DNA of 36,149 bases, from positions 1-36,149 of the forward strand of contig CADDZM010000019.1 in assembly GCA_902812345.1 (NCBI GenBank). Reading direction: 5' to 3'. The notes under the pieces were generated by a model. It had not been told where the DNA came from, did no database searches, and saw only the letters and a program-made list of their open reading frames with translations. This DNA is from Chloroflexota bacterium. GTDB lineage: Bacteria; Chloroflexota; Chloroflexia; Chloroheliales; Chloroheliaceae. This document shows positions 24,891-33,537 of the stretch, one piece after another (position 1 is the first letter of the stretch; each line of letters opens with the position of its first letter). A program made the position numbers and the translations under genes.

Positions 24891-25192
24891 GGCACGTCAT
24901 AGCGGCGGCAAACCGCCACTATCCGGGCGACCTTTGCTGTTATTTCGGGTGAGGCTTCCCGGTAGCGGTATTTAGCCCCGCTACTGCCCCGGTTGCCAGG
25001 ATACCGGTGTTCAGGATGCCGCCCATAAAGACGCCGATGCCTTTTTGTATCAAAGAAGTTCAACCCCTGCTCGATGGCATACCGGGCCATCTCATTGGCC
25101 TTGTCCTGGCTGATTTTTATATACAGGTTCCCCATTCCGGCTGTTCCGAGGCCCATCAAAGTTATCTTCAGCCCTTTCACGGCCGACCTCAA
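24885..25192 (-). pseudogene. Aldo/keto reductase remnant with internal deletion
   Basis: Three pieces of one aldo/keto reductase (L-fucose dehydrogenase/aldose dehydrogenase type) are visible. The start is LKITLMGLGTAGMGNLYIKI ... EQGLNFFDT (N-terminal barrel strand with 'FDT'). One frame over, KGIGVFMGGILNTGILATGA; back in another frame, AKYRYREASPEITAKVARIV AVCRRYDVPLNAAL. Intact members are about 310-330 residues and carry a catalytic Tyr/Lys/His region between the first and second pieces. That whole region (roughly 130-150 codons) is gone, and the frame is broken twice. The 3' end is replaced by the possible threonine synthase tail. Confidence 0.75.
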
Positions 25193-25300
25193 CCCGGGTA
25201 GTTACTTTTGGCATCAGGAATGCTACACTCCTTCAATTATGGCTGGTTCTATGGCTGGTTCAACCTGCCCCGCCGGTATTTTAAATACGGTAGTTCTGAT

Positions 25301-26137
25301 TTATACTTCCAATTTGTACACTTTACGGGCAGTCCCGGCCCAGATAGCAACCTGTTCGGTCTGTGATAGCGGGGCGACCAACCCGGCCATCCGGTCGTGA
25401 ACCTGCCGGTAGTTTGCGGCTTGCAAGCAGACCGGCCAGTCGCTGCCCCACAACAACCGCTCCGGCCCAAAGTATTCCAGCACCCTTTCGAAAACGGGCC
25501 GGACCTGTTCCTCGAAATCTTTTGGTGAGTCGGCTAAGGTAACCATTCCCGAAACTTTGCAATAGACGTTCGGGCGGCGGGCAACCTGGCGCATGGCGGT
25601 TTGCCAGCCTGCCATATCGCCGCCTTTCAAAGGCGGTTGGCCGAGATGGTTAATCACCCAGCGAATATCCGGCGCGGTTTCAAACAGTCCCGTGAAATAT
25701 TTAAGCTGGGCCGCGTTCACCAGCAGGTCGCAAGCAAGGTCATGTTCGGCCAGCATTTGCAAGCCGGGCAAAATGGCCCGGTCCAGGCCAGTAAGGCCGT
25801 TTGCTTCGAGCAGGAGCGGGGCGCGAATACCGCAAAATGGTCCCAGGGCTTTGAACCGGTCCAACCGTTCGCCCAGGTCAGGCGCAGTTAAATCCACCCA
25901 GCCCACCACCCCTTTGATAAAAGAATTTCCCCGGGATAACTCCAGCAGCCAGGAGGTTTCATTTTCATCGTGGGCAGCCTGGACTACGACTGTGCCGCTA
26001 ACGCCGCACTCAGCCAGCCAGGGCGCAAGTTGTCCCGGCTCAAAGTCCCGGGCTAAAACCTCGTTTTCCGGTTTGAGCCAGGGCAGCGGCAGCTTTTGCA
26101 AATTCCAGAAATGCTGGTGGCCATCTATCTTTAACAG
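25301..26137 (-). CDS. Amidohydrolase family 2 (fuconolactonase-like) protein
   Basis: TIM-barrel metal hydrolase of the amidohydrolase-2 / L-fuconolactonase type, about 278 residues. The first metal motif IDGHQHFW lies at 26106-26128, upstream of the first TTG (26101), so the true start must be earlier. Further blocks: GVSGTVVVQAAHDENETSWL, KGVVGWVDL, GIRAPLL, WVINHLGQPP (His), VYCKVSGMVTLA, and LLWGSDWPVC (Asp). No ATG/GTG/TTG lies between the upstream stop and the HxH motif. CTG at 26137 follows GGGAGAGG by 4 nt and is the best candidate. Together with the nearby LacI remnant, aldose dehydrogenase remnant and enolase-family gene it suggests a former sugar-acid (fucose-like) catabolic cluster. 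Confidence 0.82.
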   Translation of the reverse strand: MLKIDGHQHFWNLQKLPLPWLKPENEVLARDFEPGQLAPWLAECGVSGTVVVQAAHDENETSWLLELSRGNSFIKGVVGWVDLTAPDLGERLDRFKALGPFCGIRAPLLLEANGLTGLDRAILPGLQMLAEHDLACDLLVNAAQLKYFTGLFETAPDIRWVINHLGQPPLKGGDMAGWQTAMRQVARRPNVYCKVSGMVTLADSPKDFEEQVRPVFERVLEYFGPERLLWGSDWPVCLQAANYRQVHDRMAGLVAPLSQTEQVAIWAGTARKVYKLEV

Positions 26138-26208
26138 CTTACCTCTCCCATCCAGGCTCTTGCCAGGTTAGATTTAATAGCGGAAATCTTCGCGGGGCGG
26201 ACTGAAAA

Positions 26209-26346
26209 CATCGAGCAGCAAGCTGGCTACCCGCTACCTTTTGGAGCGGGCCGGTCACCCCCCAGGACTTGCCTATTCGCATTACGCTGCCGGTTGAACT
26301 TATCGTGCGAGGCACTACCGCGCCTTTTAACCCCGCAAAGTTTAGA
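26209..26346 (+). pseudogene. LacI-family regulator, 3' remnant with frameshift
   Basis: Plus-strand codons read SKLATRYLLERAGHPPG, then after a slip in the CCCCCC run near 26257-26262 the frame changes to LPIRITLPVELIVRGTTAPF NPAKF-stop. This is the C-terminal signature of LacI-type sugar regulators ('A...LL..I.......+..LP.ELI.R.ST'). The DNA-binding and sugar-binding parts are missing. It lies between two sugar-acid-type enzymes, which it may once have controlled. Confidence 0.75.
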
Positions 26347-26432
26347 AAGATTTCGCCCTGTAACGTGTAGCGGCTCACCTAAAAATTCACCTAAAATTAT
26401 TGAAACAACCGGTGATTATGCTGGCGGGAAAA

Positions 26433-27590
26433 TTAAAGGGTCTTTGAAACCGCCCACCCGGTCGAACTCACTATACCGGCGAAATATTTATCATCCAAAT
26501 CCAGGCCAAACCCGGCCTTTTCCGGCACGATAAGGCGGCCTTCCTCAATCCGGTAGGCCGAGGCGTCCAACCCATCCACCCGTCCGCCGTCCCACTCCAC
26601 AGAGGCAAACCCTTCTATGGCCGAAGCCAGGTGAGCCGAGGCGTAGTTTCCATAAAGGACACCGTAATTGTGCGGCCCGCTCTTAACCCCGGCGGCGTCC
26701 AACTCCCTCCCCAGGTCAAGCCAGTTTCTAAAGCCTAACTGCCGCAAGTCGTACTGCACGACATTAATCAGCCCTGCTTTAGCCCATTCTAGCAGGCGCG
26801 GGGAGGCGTTGCCCTCGCCATCCGCAATCAAGACCGGCAGTTTTTCGGCTGTCAGCCATTCTTTAAGGTCGGCGTATAACTGGTCGTCTTCGTGAAAAGC
26901 TTCTTCCAGCCAGAAAAGGTTGGCCTCGCGGGTGGCGCTTAGAAATTCTTTAGTCAGGTTCAGGTTAAACCCGTTGTTGGCGTCTGCCATCAGGTAAGAG
27001 GCTGGCCCGGTAACTTCCCGCAAGCCATTTACAATCGCAATATCGCGTTTCATTCCAGCCTGCAAAGGCATAAAGCGCGCGCCCCGGCCCACTTTAACCT
27101 TAAAAGAGCGGTGTCCCCGCTCCCAGCCTTCTCGGACTTCATCCTGCATCAATTCGACAGCGGCTTTATCATCGGCCAGGTGCAAGTCATCAAAATAAAG
27201 CGAAGTATCATAAAAGGGGACGCTGAACGTGGCGTCTACGGGCTGGAAAAAGTCGGCGGCCACTATTTTATAAACCGGGCAATCGTTCGCCTGGCCCAGC
27301 CAGTCCATCAAAGGAAATTCCAGGTCAAAAAAGGCTGGTTGGACCCGGCCTTCCGGGGTGAACATTTCCGCAAGCGGTCCTCCCAGCAGGGCTTTGGCCC
27401 GCTCCTCGGAAAGATTAGCCATGCCAAAACCGGTGATGCCCCCCGCCGTGATGCGGGCCAGGTCGACTTTTAGATTCTTACCGTGAATGCCCAGCCGGGC
27501 ATTTCGTCCGGCATGTCGCCAGCGTTCCCCAGGTAAGGAGGCCCATTCTATTTTTTCCAGTCTGCTGTTACTACCAAAAGTGATTTTCAT
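26433..27590 (-). CDS. Enolase-superfamily (mandelate racemase/muconate lactonizing-like) enzyme
   Basis: 385 residues. Acid-sugar dehydratase, epimerase or racemase-type enzyme with Mg2+. Seen: SFKVKVGRG with the Lys164-x-Lys166 base pair, MADANN (metal ligand Asp203), FWLEEAF (ligand Glu229/230), IADGEG (Asp257/Glu259 third ligand site), QYDLRQLGF (Asp281) and SGPHNYG (His307). The KxK plus His arrangement is that of the MLE/MR groups. The substrate is not readable. The neighbouring fuconolactonase-like hydrolase, aldose dehydrogenase relic and LacI relic make a sugar acid plausible. ATG at 27590 preceded by GGGAGAAAG. It is divergent from the lipoprotein gene. Confidence 0.88.
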   Translation of the reverse strand: MKITFGSNSRLEKIEWASLPGERWRHAGRNARLGIHGKNLKVDLARITAGGITGFGMANLSEERAKALLGGPLAEMFTPEGRVQPAFFDLEFPLMDWLGQANDCPVYKIVAADFFQPVDATFSVPFYDTSLYFDDLHLADDKAAVELMQDEVREGWERGHRSFKVKVGRGARFMPLQAGMKRDIAIVNGLREVTGPASYLMADANNGFNLNLTKEFLSATREANLFWLEEAFHEDDQLYADLKEWLTAEKLPVLIADGEGNASPRLLEWAKAGLINVVQYDLRQLGFRNWLDLGRELDAAGVKSGPHNYGVLYGNYASAHLASAIEGFASVEWDGGRVDGLDASAYRIEEGRLIVPEKAGFGLDLDDKYFAGIVSSTGWAVSKTL

Positions 27591-27765
27591 AGTCTGACTT
27601 TCTCCCTTAAATTATAACAGCTTTGGGCCAGGTGCAGCCCTGCCTTAAATTGTACCTTATTCTAACCCGGGCAAGTTGGGTAATTCGCTTTCTTATAATA
27701 CCCTTGCCTTTGCCCTGTAATCCCTGATTAACGGCCCCTGGTTACCGGTTGGTTTTAATCCAGGT

Positions 27766-27794
27766 TTGTTAGCGCCAGGCCAGTAGGCTATAAT
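27766..27794 (+). promoter_or_regulatory. Sigma70-type promoter of the lipoprotein gene
   Basis: TTGTTA (27766-27771) and a perfect TATAAT (27789-27794) with a 17-bp spacer, about 48 nt before the TTG start. Confidence 0.75.
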
Positions 27795-27842
27795 AGGCGG
27801 GTTAGATTTTCAAAGGAACAGTTTGAGAGAAAGAAGTAGAGT

Positions 27843-28538
27843 TTGAAGCTGAAGTTAGTTATACTCCTGACGCTTGTTTGCCTGGCCCTGGCAGCTTGCG
27901 GTGAAGGGGCCACCTCTACCCCGGCGTCTACGACCGCTGCCCCCACCCCGGCTGTTTCCAGCACTGGCGCATATACCTCCGCTCAATCCACGTCCGGCTC
28001 GGTGACTTTACCAACGATTGCCCCTACCCTGGGCGACGGGCTGACCATGAAGGCAGCTTACGCGGTTGTTTCTCCCATGATTACCGCCTGGAACCCCAAC
28101 GCGATTCTGGTTACGGTCTTTACGCCGCCTGACTCAGCGGTCGGCCTGAATAGCGCAGGCCAGGCTCCCCAATGGTATTTTGAAGCCCTGGCTCCTGCTT
28201 CAGGCCAGCACAGCACCTGGCTGGTCAAGTCCACGCCGGAAGGCAAGAGCAGCGCCGAAAAAAGTATTGAGGATGTTTTACCGGCAGACCAGGCTAAATT
28301 GCTCCAAAGCGCCAGACTGCCTCCCCTCAACACCCTGATTGATACTGACCGCCTGATGGAGGTTGCCCGCGATAATGGCGGCACCAAAAGCGACCAGCCC
28401 CTCGGTATTCAACTGTCGAGCCCGTCCAAAGAAGGCGATCCGCTGGCTTTTGACCTGGTGTTTTACAACGGCAACGATGTTTTGCGGTTGCGCATAGACG
28501 CGCAAAGCGGTAAATTAGTAGAAAATACAAAAGGCTAA
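27843..28538 (+). CDS. Hypothetical lipoprotein
   Basis: 231 residues from TTG at 27843 (GAAAGAAG upstream). A classical lipoprotein signal: KLKLVILLTLVCLALAACGE, with the lipobox LAAC giving a lipidated Cys19. Next comes a Thr/Ser/Pro/Ala-rich spacer (about 22-60), then a globular domain with no family I recognise (e.g. PLNTLIDTDRLMEVARDNGG, DVLRLRIDAQSGKL). The last motif, a two-strand 'xLRIDAxTGKL', is reminiscent of PepSY-like folds but too short to assign. Anchored outside the cytoplasmic membrane. It is followed after 35 nt by a second small gene in the same direction and probably co-transcribed with it. Confidence 0.8.
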   Translation: MKLKLVILLTLVCLALAACGEGATSTPASTTAAPTPAVSSTGAYTSAQSTSGSVTLPTIAPTLGDGLTMKAAYAVVSPMITAWNPNAILVTVFTPPDSAVGLNSAGQAPQWYFEALAPASGQHSTWLVKSTPEGKSSAEKSIEDVLPADQAKLLQSARLPPLNTLIDTDRLMEVARDNGGTKSDQPLGIQLSSPSKEGDPLAFDLVFYNGNDVLRLRIDAQSGKLVENTKG

Positions 28539-28573
28539 AGAAAAAACTATAAAAAAGCTAAAAGGAGAATTTA

Positions 28574-29059
28574 ATGGCAAATTCCGGCGGTTTAAGTTTT
28601 AGCACCCTTTTTGAAGTCGCAGGCGTCGTCCTGAACAGCACTCGGACCAAAGACGCAGATAAAAATGGCAAGACCGGGTTATCGGTTGACCCCCAAAAGC
28701 TGGTTATGGGCCTGGCCGGGATTGCCGGGCAGCAGGTTTTGAAAGTTTTCGCCCAGCGCCAGACCCGCAAACGTCTCAAAAAGGAACTTGAAGCGGGCCT
28801 AATCAGCGTCGAAGATTTCAAGGCGGGCCGCTCGGCGGCGGAAGTAAAACGCACCCAGAAGAAGAAAAGCGGCCTGTTCCGGCCCGGCCTTATTATTGGG
28901 GCTATAGTTGGCGGCGGCTTATATCTCCTCACGCTTTCCCCAGGCCAGCGCGAGAAGCTTTTCAAGCAGGTTAAGCAAATGCTTACCCAGGTTATCGGGA
29001 TTGTTAACGAAATTCAGGGCAAACCCTACAGCCAGGACTTTGAGGAAAAAGAGTCTTAA
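28574..29059 (+). CDS. Hypothetical membrane-anchored protein
   Basis: 161 residues, AAAGGAG 8 nt before the ATG. No family recognised. The first third is polar with GLAGIAGQQVLKVFAQRQTR, the middle is strongly basic/charged (RKRLKKELEAGLISVEDFKA), and one hydrophobic segment follows (LIIGAIVGGGLYLLTL, about residues 114-130). After it comes a short helix, KLFKQVKQMLTQVIGIVNEI. Likely one membrane pass. It ends in a terminator shared with the convergent nuclease-helicase gene. Confidence 0.75.
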   Translation: MANSGGLSFSTLFEVAGVVLNSTRTKDADKNGKTGLSVDPQKLVMGLAGIAGQQVLKVFAQRQTRKRLKKELEAGLISVEDFKAGRSAAEVKRTQKKKSGLFRPGLIIGAIVGGGLYLLTLSPGQREKLFKQVKQMLTQVIGIVNEIQGKPYSQDFEEKES

Positions 29060-29079
29060 CCGCTAACCTGGGAGGAAAA

Positions 29080-29124
29080 TTAAAACCCCGGCCTCTAATT
29101 TGTGGAAGCCGGGGTTTTAATTTT
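29080..29124. terminator. Bidirectional terminator
   Basis: TTAAAACCCCGGC and GCCGGGGTTTTAA pair over 13 bp with a 15-nt loop. A/T runs lie on both sides, between two convergent genes. Confidence 0.9.
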
Positions 29125-29143
29125 GGGTAAATAATACCTTCCC

Positions 29144-32100
29144 TTAAACGGGCTGATTGCCCCAGACCTCGATTTGGTGGCCTTCAATTTCACCCTGCCA
29201 GAGCGGCACGGTGCAGGTATGGCGCAGTAAGTTTTTCCAGATTTGACTGTTGGCAAAAGCCGCTTCCTGCGGGCTAAACAGGGTAAAGATAGATTGGGCC
29301 GCCACTAGAATCATCTTGCGCTTGGCCCGGCTAATAGCGACGGTCAGGCGGCGCGGGTCGTACAAAAATTCACCGGCCTGCAAAAGATAATCCTTGTCGC
29401 TTTCGGTTGCGCTCACCAGGATAACCTGGCGTTCGCCGCCCTGGAAGCGTTCGACGGTATCCACCGCCGAGGCTACCGGGAAGCCCCCTTCCCCCTCATC
29501 CGGTTTAAGCCGGGCCAGCATTTGTTGCAAGGCCGCCCGCTGCGCCCGGTGCGGGACGACTACCCCCATTCCTTCCTGCGCGTCCAGTTCATAAACATTC
29601 GCCAGACTTTCCAGAATTGGCTCAATCAAGGTTTGCTCGAACGGATTGCGGGTCTGGCTCTGGTTTTCGCTGTGGGTGATGACGACCAGCGGGTAGGCCG
29701 GGTCAAGCACGGCGGCCAGGAACGGGGCGGTGTGGTCTTTTGGGGCCAGCAAGTCCTGTTTAAGCGAGTGGTAGGCAATAGCGTCTTTGGCGTAAATTTC
29801 GCGGCGCAAAAACTCGGCCATCGCGGCGTGCAGCCGGAAGGAGCGGGCAAACTTTATAACCGGCGGGGCGGGTTGCAGGGCCATAAGGGCTTCGAAAAGC
29901 GACTGGTAGGACTTGTACTCCTGGAAAGTCCGGCGCGGTTCGCCTTCCCAGTCGTGCTTGATAATCGGCGGCATCTGGCGGTGGTCGCCTACGACGATAA
30001 GCTGGCCGCTCGCTTTCAGGACGAGCGAGGCCATGCACGCTTCCGGCAAATTCATCTGGGAAGCCTCGTCCAGCACCAGGCAGTCGGCGAACTGCTGGGT
30101 AAAAATACTAACCTTCTTCTCGCGCATGCCGTAAATGCCGCCGGGCGTCGCTGCCATCACGTTCCAGGAGGTTGAAAGCAGGGTCTGGCGGTTGGAGGGT
30201 TCGCCTTTGGCTTTGTCGCCGTCTTTGGCAAGTCCGGTAATGCCCTCAGGCTGGTCTTTGCGGCCCGCTACCCGGTAGAGCGGCACATCCAGCAACCGCC
30301 GGTCGAAATACCTGTCGAACAATTCGGGCTGGCGGTGGGCCAGGTCAATTAGTTTTCGCTGGACCTGCAGCACATTTTCCAGCAAGACCTCGGTCGCGGC
30401 GTGGGTCTTACAGGCCAGCACCACCCGGCAGTCCTGCTTGGCGGCAAGCGCGGCCTGAATCCGGGCAAAGACGGCAAAGCCGGTCGAATAGCTTTTACCG
30501 GTGCCGGGCGGCCCCTGGACCAGGATGACCGGGTCGGCCAGGTGGCTGCCGATGTAGGCTTGCTTGCTTTCTTCGAAGTCGTGCAAAAGGCCCAACCGGT
30601 CGAACGCCTGTAAGCCGGCCATAAACCGAACCTGACCTTCTTTAGCGGCATCGGGCCGGTTTAGCGGTTGGTTGGAAGGATATGCCAGCCGGTTATAAAG
30701 GGTGTTCGCCCCGGCGGAAGGGTGGTCTTCAAGCTCGCTCAGTCCCTCGGCGACCTGCGAGTTCCAGTAGGTGTACCAGTTATTCACGTCGGGATCGAGC
30801 GTGTAGAACTGGTCGGCCACCAGGGGCCGGTCTATAGCGGGGAAGACATATCCTTCAGCTTTGCCGAACGATTTTTGGGGCGCAACCTCGATAAAAGCAA
30901 CCGAGTCCCGGCCCGGCTTTCCGGCTTCAAGGATTACCCGCTCGATGCTCACGCGCATGCCGTAAAGCATTTGCTTGGGTGTGGGCGTGTTCAGGGTGCG
31001 CTGTTCGGGCGGCAAGCGTTCGTCCGAGGTCCAGCGCGGGAAAATAATAACCGTCTCGCCTTCGCGCAAATTGCTAAGGGCCAGGACTTCTTCGGCGGAG
31101 CACCACACGCCAGCCGTTTCCAACCGCAACTTGAAGCGCAAACCTTCCAAGTTCCAGTCGCACTCGGCCTTTTGCGCCGCCGAAAGCGTGACTTTTTTCG
31201 CGTTAGGATTGGCCGCCTTATACTCAGCCCGGTACTGCTGGCCGAGCGCGTAACGCCGTTGGTTGTCGCGGTTGCGTTCGGCTGTAGCCGTGTCCTGGTC
31301 GCTTTCAAGATAGCGCACCAGCAAAGTTTCACCCATCAAGACCCGGCGTTCGGGCGCAAGGTTGCGGGTGGCTTTCCAGGCTCCAAGCTCGACGTGCCGC
31401 TCGATAGTGACAAATTCTTGCAGGGCGTGGGCCAGGGTGCGGGCCTTTTGCTGGAAGTTCGCCAGGTCGGGCAGGCTGAAAGAGGTCTTTTCGGTCAGGT
31501 GGTTGCCTTTGAAATCTTTAGCAATCCACTCGATAGCTTCCAGGCGGCGGGCCTGAAAGCCGCTGATTAAAGAGAGGGTGGCTGTCCGGTAGGGCGTAAA
31601 AGTATCTCGTTCGCCCGGCAGCGGCTCTGACAAGTCGTCCCAGGCCGCGTAAGCGTATTCGAGCGGTATCATGCTGCTAAAGCGGGCGTGGTTGGTGTAC
31701 CAGGGCGACTCGCCCTGGTCCCGCTCCGGTTCGTCCAGTTTGCCCCAGAAATCGAAAAGGTGTTCCCGGAAAATCCCCCGGTAATCGGTCCCGGCGCGCC
31801 AGTCGAACCGGAGATAAGCCGCGACCGCCTGCAAGGACTGGCAGACCATCGGAAAGTTCTTCAACTCGCGGATTTCGTTTACCAGGTAAGAGACCACCGG
31901 GGAATCAAACGCCGCCAACTGCGTCAAAAAGTCGTAGAGCGGGGTGGTGCCCAGGATGCCCTGCAAGTGGCGGGCCAGCCCTTCGAGCAACGCCTGCTGC
32001 GCCCATTTGTCATAGAAAATCAGGTGAATAGGCGCTTTAGCCTGGCCGTTAGCGTCGGGCGCGGCCAGTTCCACGACTGCTCGCACAGCCTGGTCAATCC

Positions 32101-33460
32101 AGTCTAAAAAGAGGGCCGCTTCCTGTTCCTGGGTGTCGGGTGGCGCTGGCGTTATCCGCACGATACTGCGCCGCCGCTCCGGACTTTCCTGCCCGTTTTC
32201 CGAGGCAACCACCAGCGCTCCCAGCAAATAAACCCGCTCTTTTAAATAATCCTGCTGAGCATCCAGGTAGACCCGGATTAAATTAGGATTTTGCTTTTCG
32301 TCCGAGTAGGGCAGCGAACCGTGTCCGGCGCTTGGAATAAAAGTCAGGGCGTCAATCGCCTCGCCTTTGAATTTGCGGTAGCGCCTGGCCCGGTGAACCA
32401 GTTCGTCCAGGCGCGGTCCAACCGGCCAGGTGGTCGCCAGGCGGCGGTTAAGTTCTTCCTGGCCCGGCGCGACGGTCAATTCCAGGCTGGGAAGGTTAAG
32501 CTCTTTAAGGTGGGCCAGTTCCCGGACGGTTTCTACCCCGTTGCGGCGCAGGGCTTCTTTATCCACCTGGGTAAGCTGGGGTAGCAGTGACAGGTCGTCG
32601 GTGGCGGCGCTGTATTTCATGCAAAAAGGGTTGTACAGGCACGAATCACACTTGCCGGTCAGGTGAAAAGGGCTGTCGTCCAGCGGGGCCAGCCAGAGGC
32701 GGAAGGCTTCCGAATTTTCTCCTGTAACCAGGTTTTCGACTTCGGCCAGGTAGGCTTCGGGGTCTGCGATAAGCTCAAGGTAAGCTGTTTCAAGGCCGAA
32801 AACACGTTGGGCCGCCGCCTGGTGAACGTCCAGTACAGCCTGGTCTTCCGGTCTGAGGCTCACGGCTTCGCCGCCCGGTCCCCGGTAGAGAATAGCGATT
32901 GTTTTCTCGCCAACCTCAATTCCGGCCTGCTCAAAGACCGCCTCGACCATTACCCGGTAGAACGCCACCTGTAAACGGTGTTCGACTTTTGGTCCCGCCG
33001 AACTTTTCATGTCCGCGATAAGAAAGTTCAGGCAGCCTGCCGGGGTGCGTTCGAGGCGTAAAATATCCAGGTCGCCCCGCATTTCCCAGCCGGCCACCTC
33101 GACCTGCAACCGGACCTGGAACAGCGTCACCGTTTCGCCGGGCGGTAAAGTCCGGGCTAATTCGATTAGTTCGCGGTTATGGGTAAAACTCTGGCCGGGC
33201 CGCCGGTTAAATTTCTCGACCCGTCCGTGCCGGGCTGCTTCGGTTTCTATCAGGGTTTCAAAAGAAGCCCCGGAGCGGGTTAAAAGCGGCCCGGTCGCTT
33301 CGGGAACAACCCCATAATCGGTCAGGATAGTGCGGCCGCCGGAATGTTCCTTAAGCCGGAGGGCCAGAAAGCGGCGGCATTGTTGCAGGCGAATGTATTG
33401 CGAAATATCGGTCGGGGAGATGCGACGGCGGGCGGTGCCGTCTAGGGGTTGGTTAGGCAT
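29144..33460 (-). CDS. RecB-type nuclease fused to UPF1-like SF1 helicase
   Basis: 1438 residues. The N-terminal ~290 residues are a RecB/PD-(D/E)XK nuclease: RGDLDIL (Asp130/Asp132), IADMKSS (Asp150, Lys152), QVAFYRVM (QxxxY). Cys28 near the N-terminus plus CDSCLYNPFC (Cys271, 274, 280) match the four-Cys 4Fe-4S nuclease layout of AddB/Dna2-type proteins. The middle 300-950 has a helix-hairpin-helix-like LPQLTQVDKEALRRNGVETV and a long uncharacterised region (TM0106-like). Helicase: VQGPPGTGKSYSTG (Lys989), CLVLDEASQMNLPE (Asp1131/Glu1132), VVGDHRQMPP, FARSFRLHAAM, DTVERFQGGERQVILVSATE, LTVAISRAKRKM. This is the UPF1/Dna2-type SF1B order, 5'-3' by family. Probable DNA repair, replication-intermediate or defence nuclease. 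Single gene, no partner genes. Confidence 0.92.
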   Translation of the reverse strand: MPNQPLDGTARRRISPTDISQYIRLQQCRRFLALRLKEHSGGRTILTDYGVVPEATGPLLTRSGASFETLIETEAARHGRVEKFNRRPGQSFTHNRELIELARTLPPGETVTLFQVRLQVEVAGWEMRGDLDILRLERTPAGCLNFLIADMKSSAGPKVEHRLQVAFYRVMVEAVFEQAGIEVGEKTIAILYRGPGGEAVSLRPEDQAVLDVHQAAAQRVFGLETAYLELIADPEAYLAEVENLVTGENSEAFRLWLAPLDDSPFHLTGKCDSCLYNPFCMKYSAATDDLSLLPQLTQVDKEALRRNGVETVRELAHLKELNLPSLELTVAPGQEELNRRLATTWPVGPRLDELVHRARRYRKFKGEAIDALTFIPSAGHGSLPYSDEKQNPNLIRVYLDAQQDYLKERVYLLGALVVASENGQESPERRRSIVRITPAPPDTQEQEAALFLDWIDQAVRAVVELAAPDANGQAKAPIHLIFYDKWAQQALLEGLARHLQGILGTTPLYDFLTQLAAFDSPVVSYLVNEIRELKNFPMVCQSLQAVAAYLRFDWRAGTDYRGIFREHLFDFWGKLDEPERDQGESPWYTNHARFSSMIPLEYAYAAWDDLSEPLPGERDTFTPYRTATLSLISGFQARRLEAIEWIAKDFKGNHLTEKTSFSLPDLANFQQKARTLAHALQEFVTIERHVELGAWKATRNLAPERRVLMGETLLVRYLESDQDTATAERNRDNQRRYALGQQYRAEYKAANPNAKKVTLSAAQKAECDWNLEGLRFKLRLETAGVWCSAEEVLALSNLREGETVIIFPRWTSDERLPPEQRTLNTPTPKQMLYGMRVSIERVILEAGKPGRDSVAFIEVAPQKSFGKAEGYVFPAIDRPLVADQFYTLDPDVNNWYTYWNSQVAEGLSELEDHPSAGANTLYNRLAYPSNQPLNRPDAAKEGQVRFMAGLQAFDRLGLLHDFEESKQAYIGSHLADPVILVQGPPGTGKSYSTGFAVFARIQAALAAKQDCRVVLACKTHAATEVLLENVLQVQRKLIDLAHRQPELFDRYFDRRLLDVPLYRVAGRKDQPEGITGLAKDGDKAKGEPSNRQTLLSTSWNVMAATPGGIYGMREKKVSIFTQQFADCLVLDEASQMNLPEACMASLVLKASGQLIVVGDHRQMPPIIKHDWEGEPRRTFQEYKSYQSLFEALMALQPAPPVIKFARSFRLHAAMAEFLRREIYAKDAIAYHSLKQDLLAPKDHTAPFLAAVLDPAYPLVVITHSENQSQTRNPFEQTLIEPILESLANVYELDAQEGMGVVVPHRAQRAALQQMLARLKPDEGEGGFPVASAVDTVERFQGGERQVILVSATESDKDYLLQAGEFLYDPRRLTVAISRAKRKMILVAAQSIFTLFSPQEAAFANSQIWKNLLRHTCTVPLWQGEIEGHQIEVWGNQPV

Positions 33461-33537
33461 GCCTTGTTCCTGTTAAGGTTTTGAAAGTCTTCGAAAGCCT
33501 TATAAAATTTTTCCAGCAGGGCTTGATTGGACTGCAT
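33442..33537 (-). pseudogene. Short ORF resembling the start of an NTF2/SnoaL protein
   Basis: ATG at 33537 with AAAGGA 9 nt upstream gives 31 residues, QSNQALLEKFYKAFEDFQ at the start, then runs into the helicase start codon in another frame. 'N..LLEKFY.AF' is the usual opening of SnoaL-like (NTF2-fold) proteins. It may be a truncated relic or a leader ORF coupling translation of the helicase. Confidence 0.35.

Noticed and set aside
25239-25262. Tandem ATGGCTGGTTC(T/A) repeat
   Set aside because: Just two 12-bp units in a decayed spacer, no further copies and no evident role.
30668-31570. 300-codon plus-strand frame opposite the nuclease-helicase
   Set aside because: It lies within the continuous 1438-residue protein between nuclease and helicase; the composition is that of an antisense shadow.
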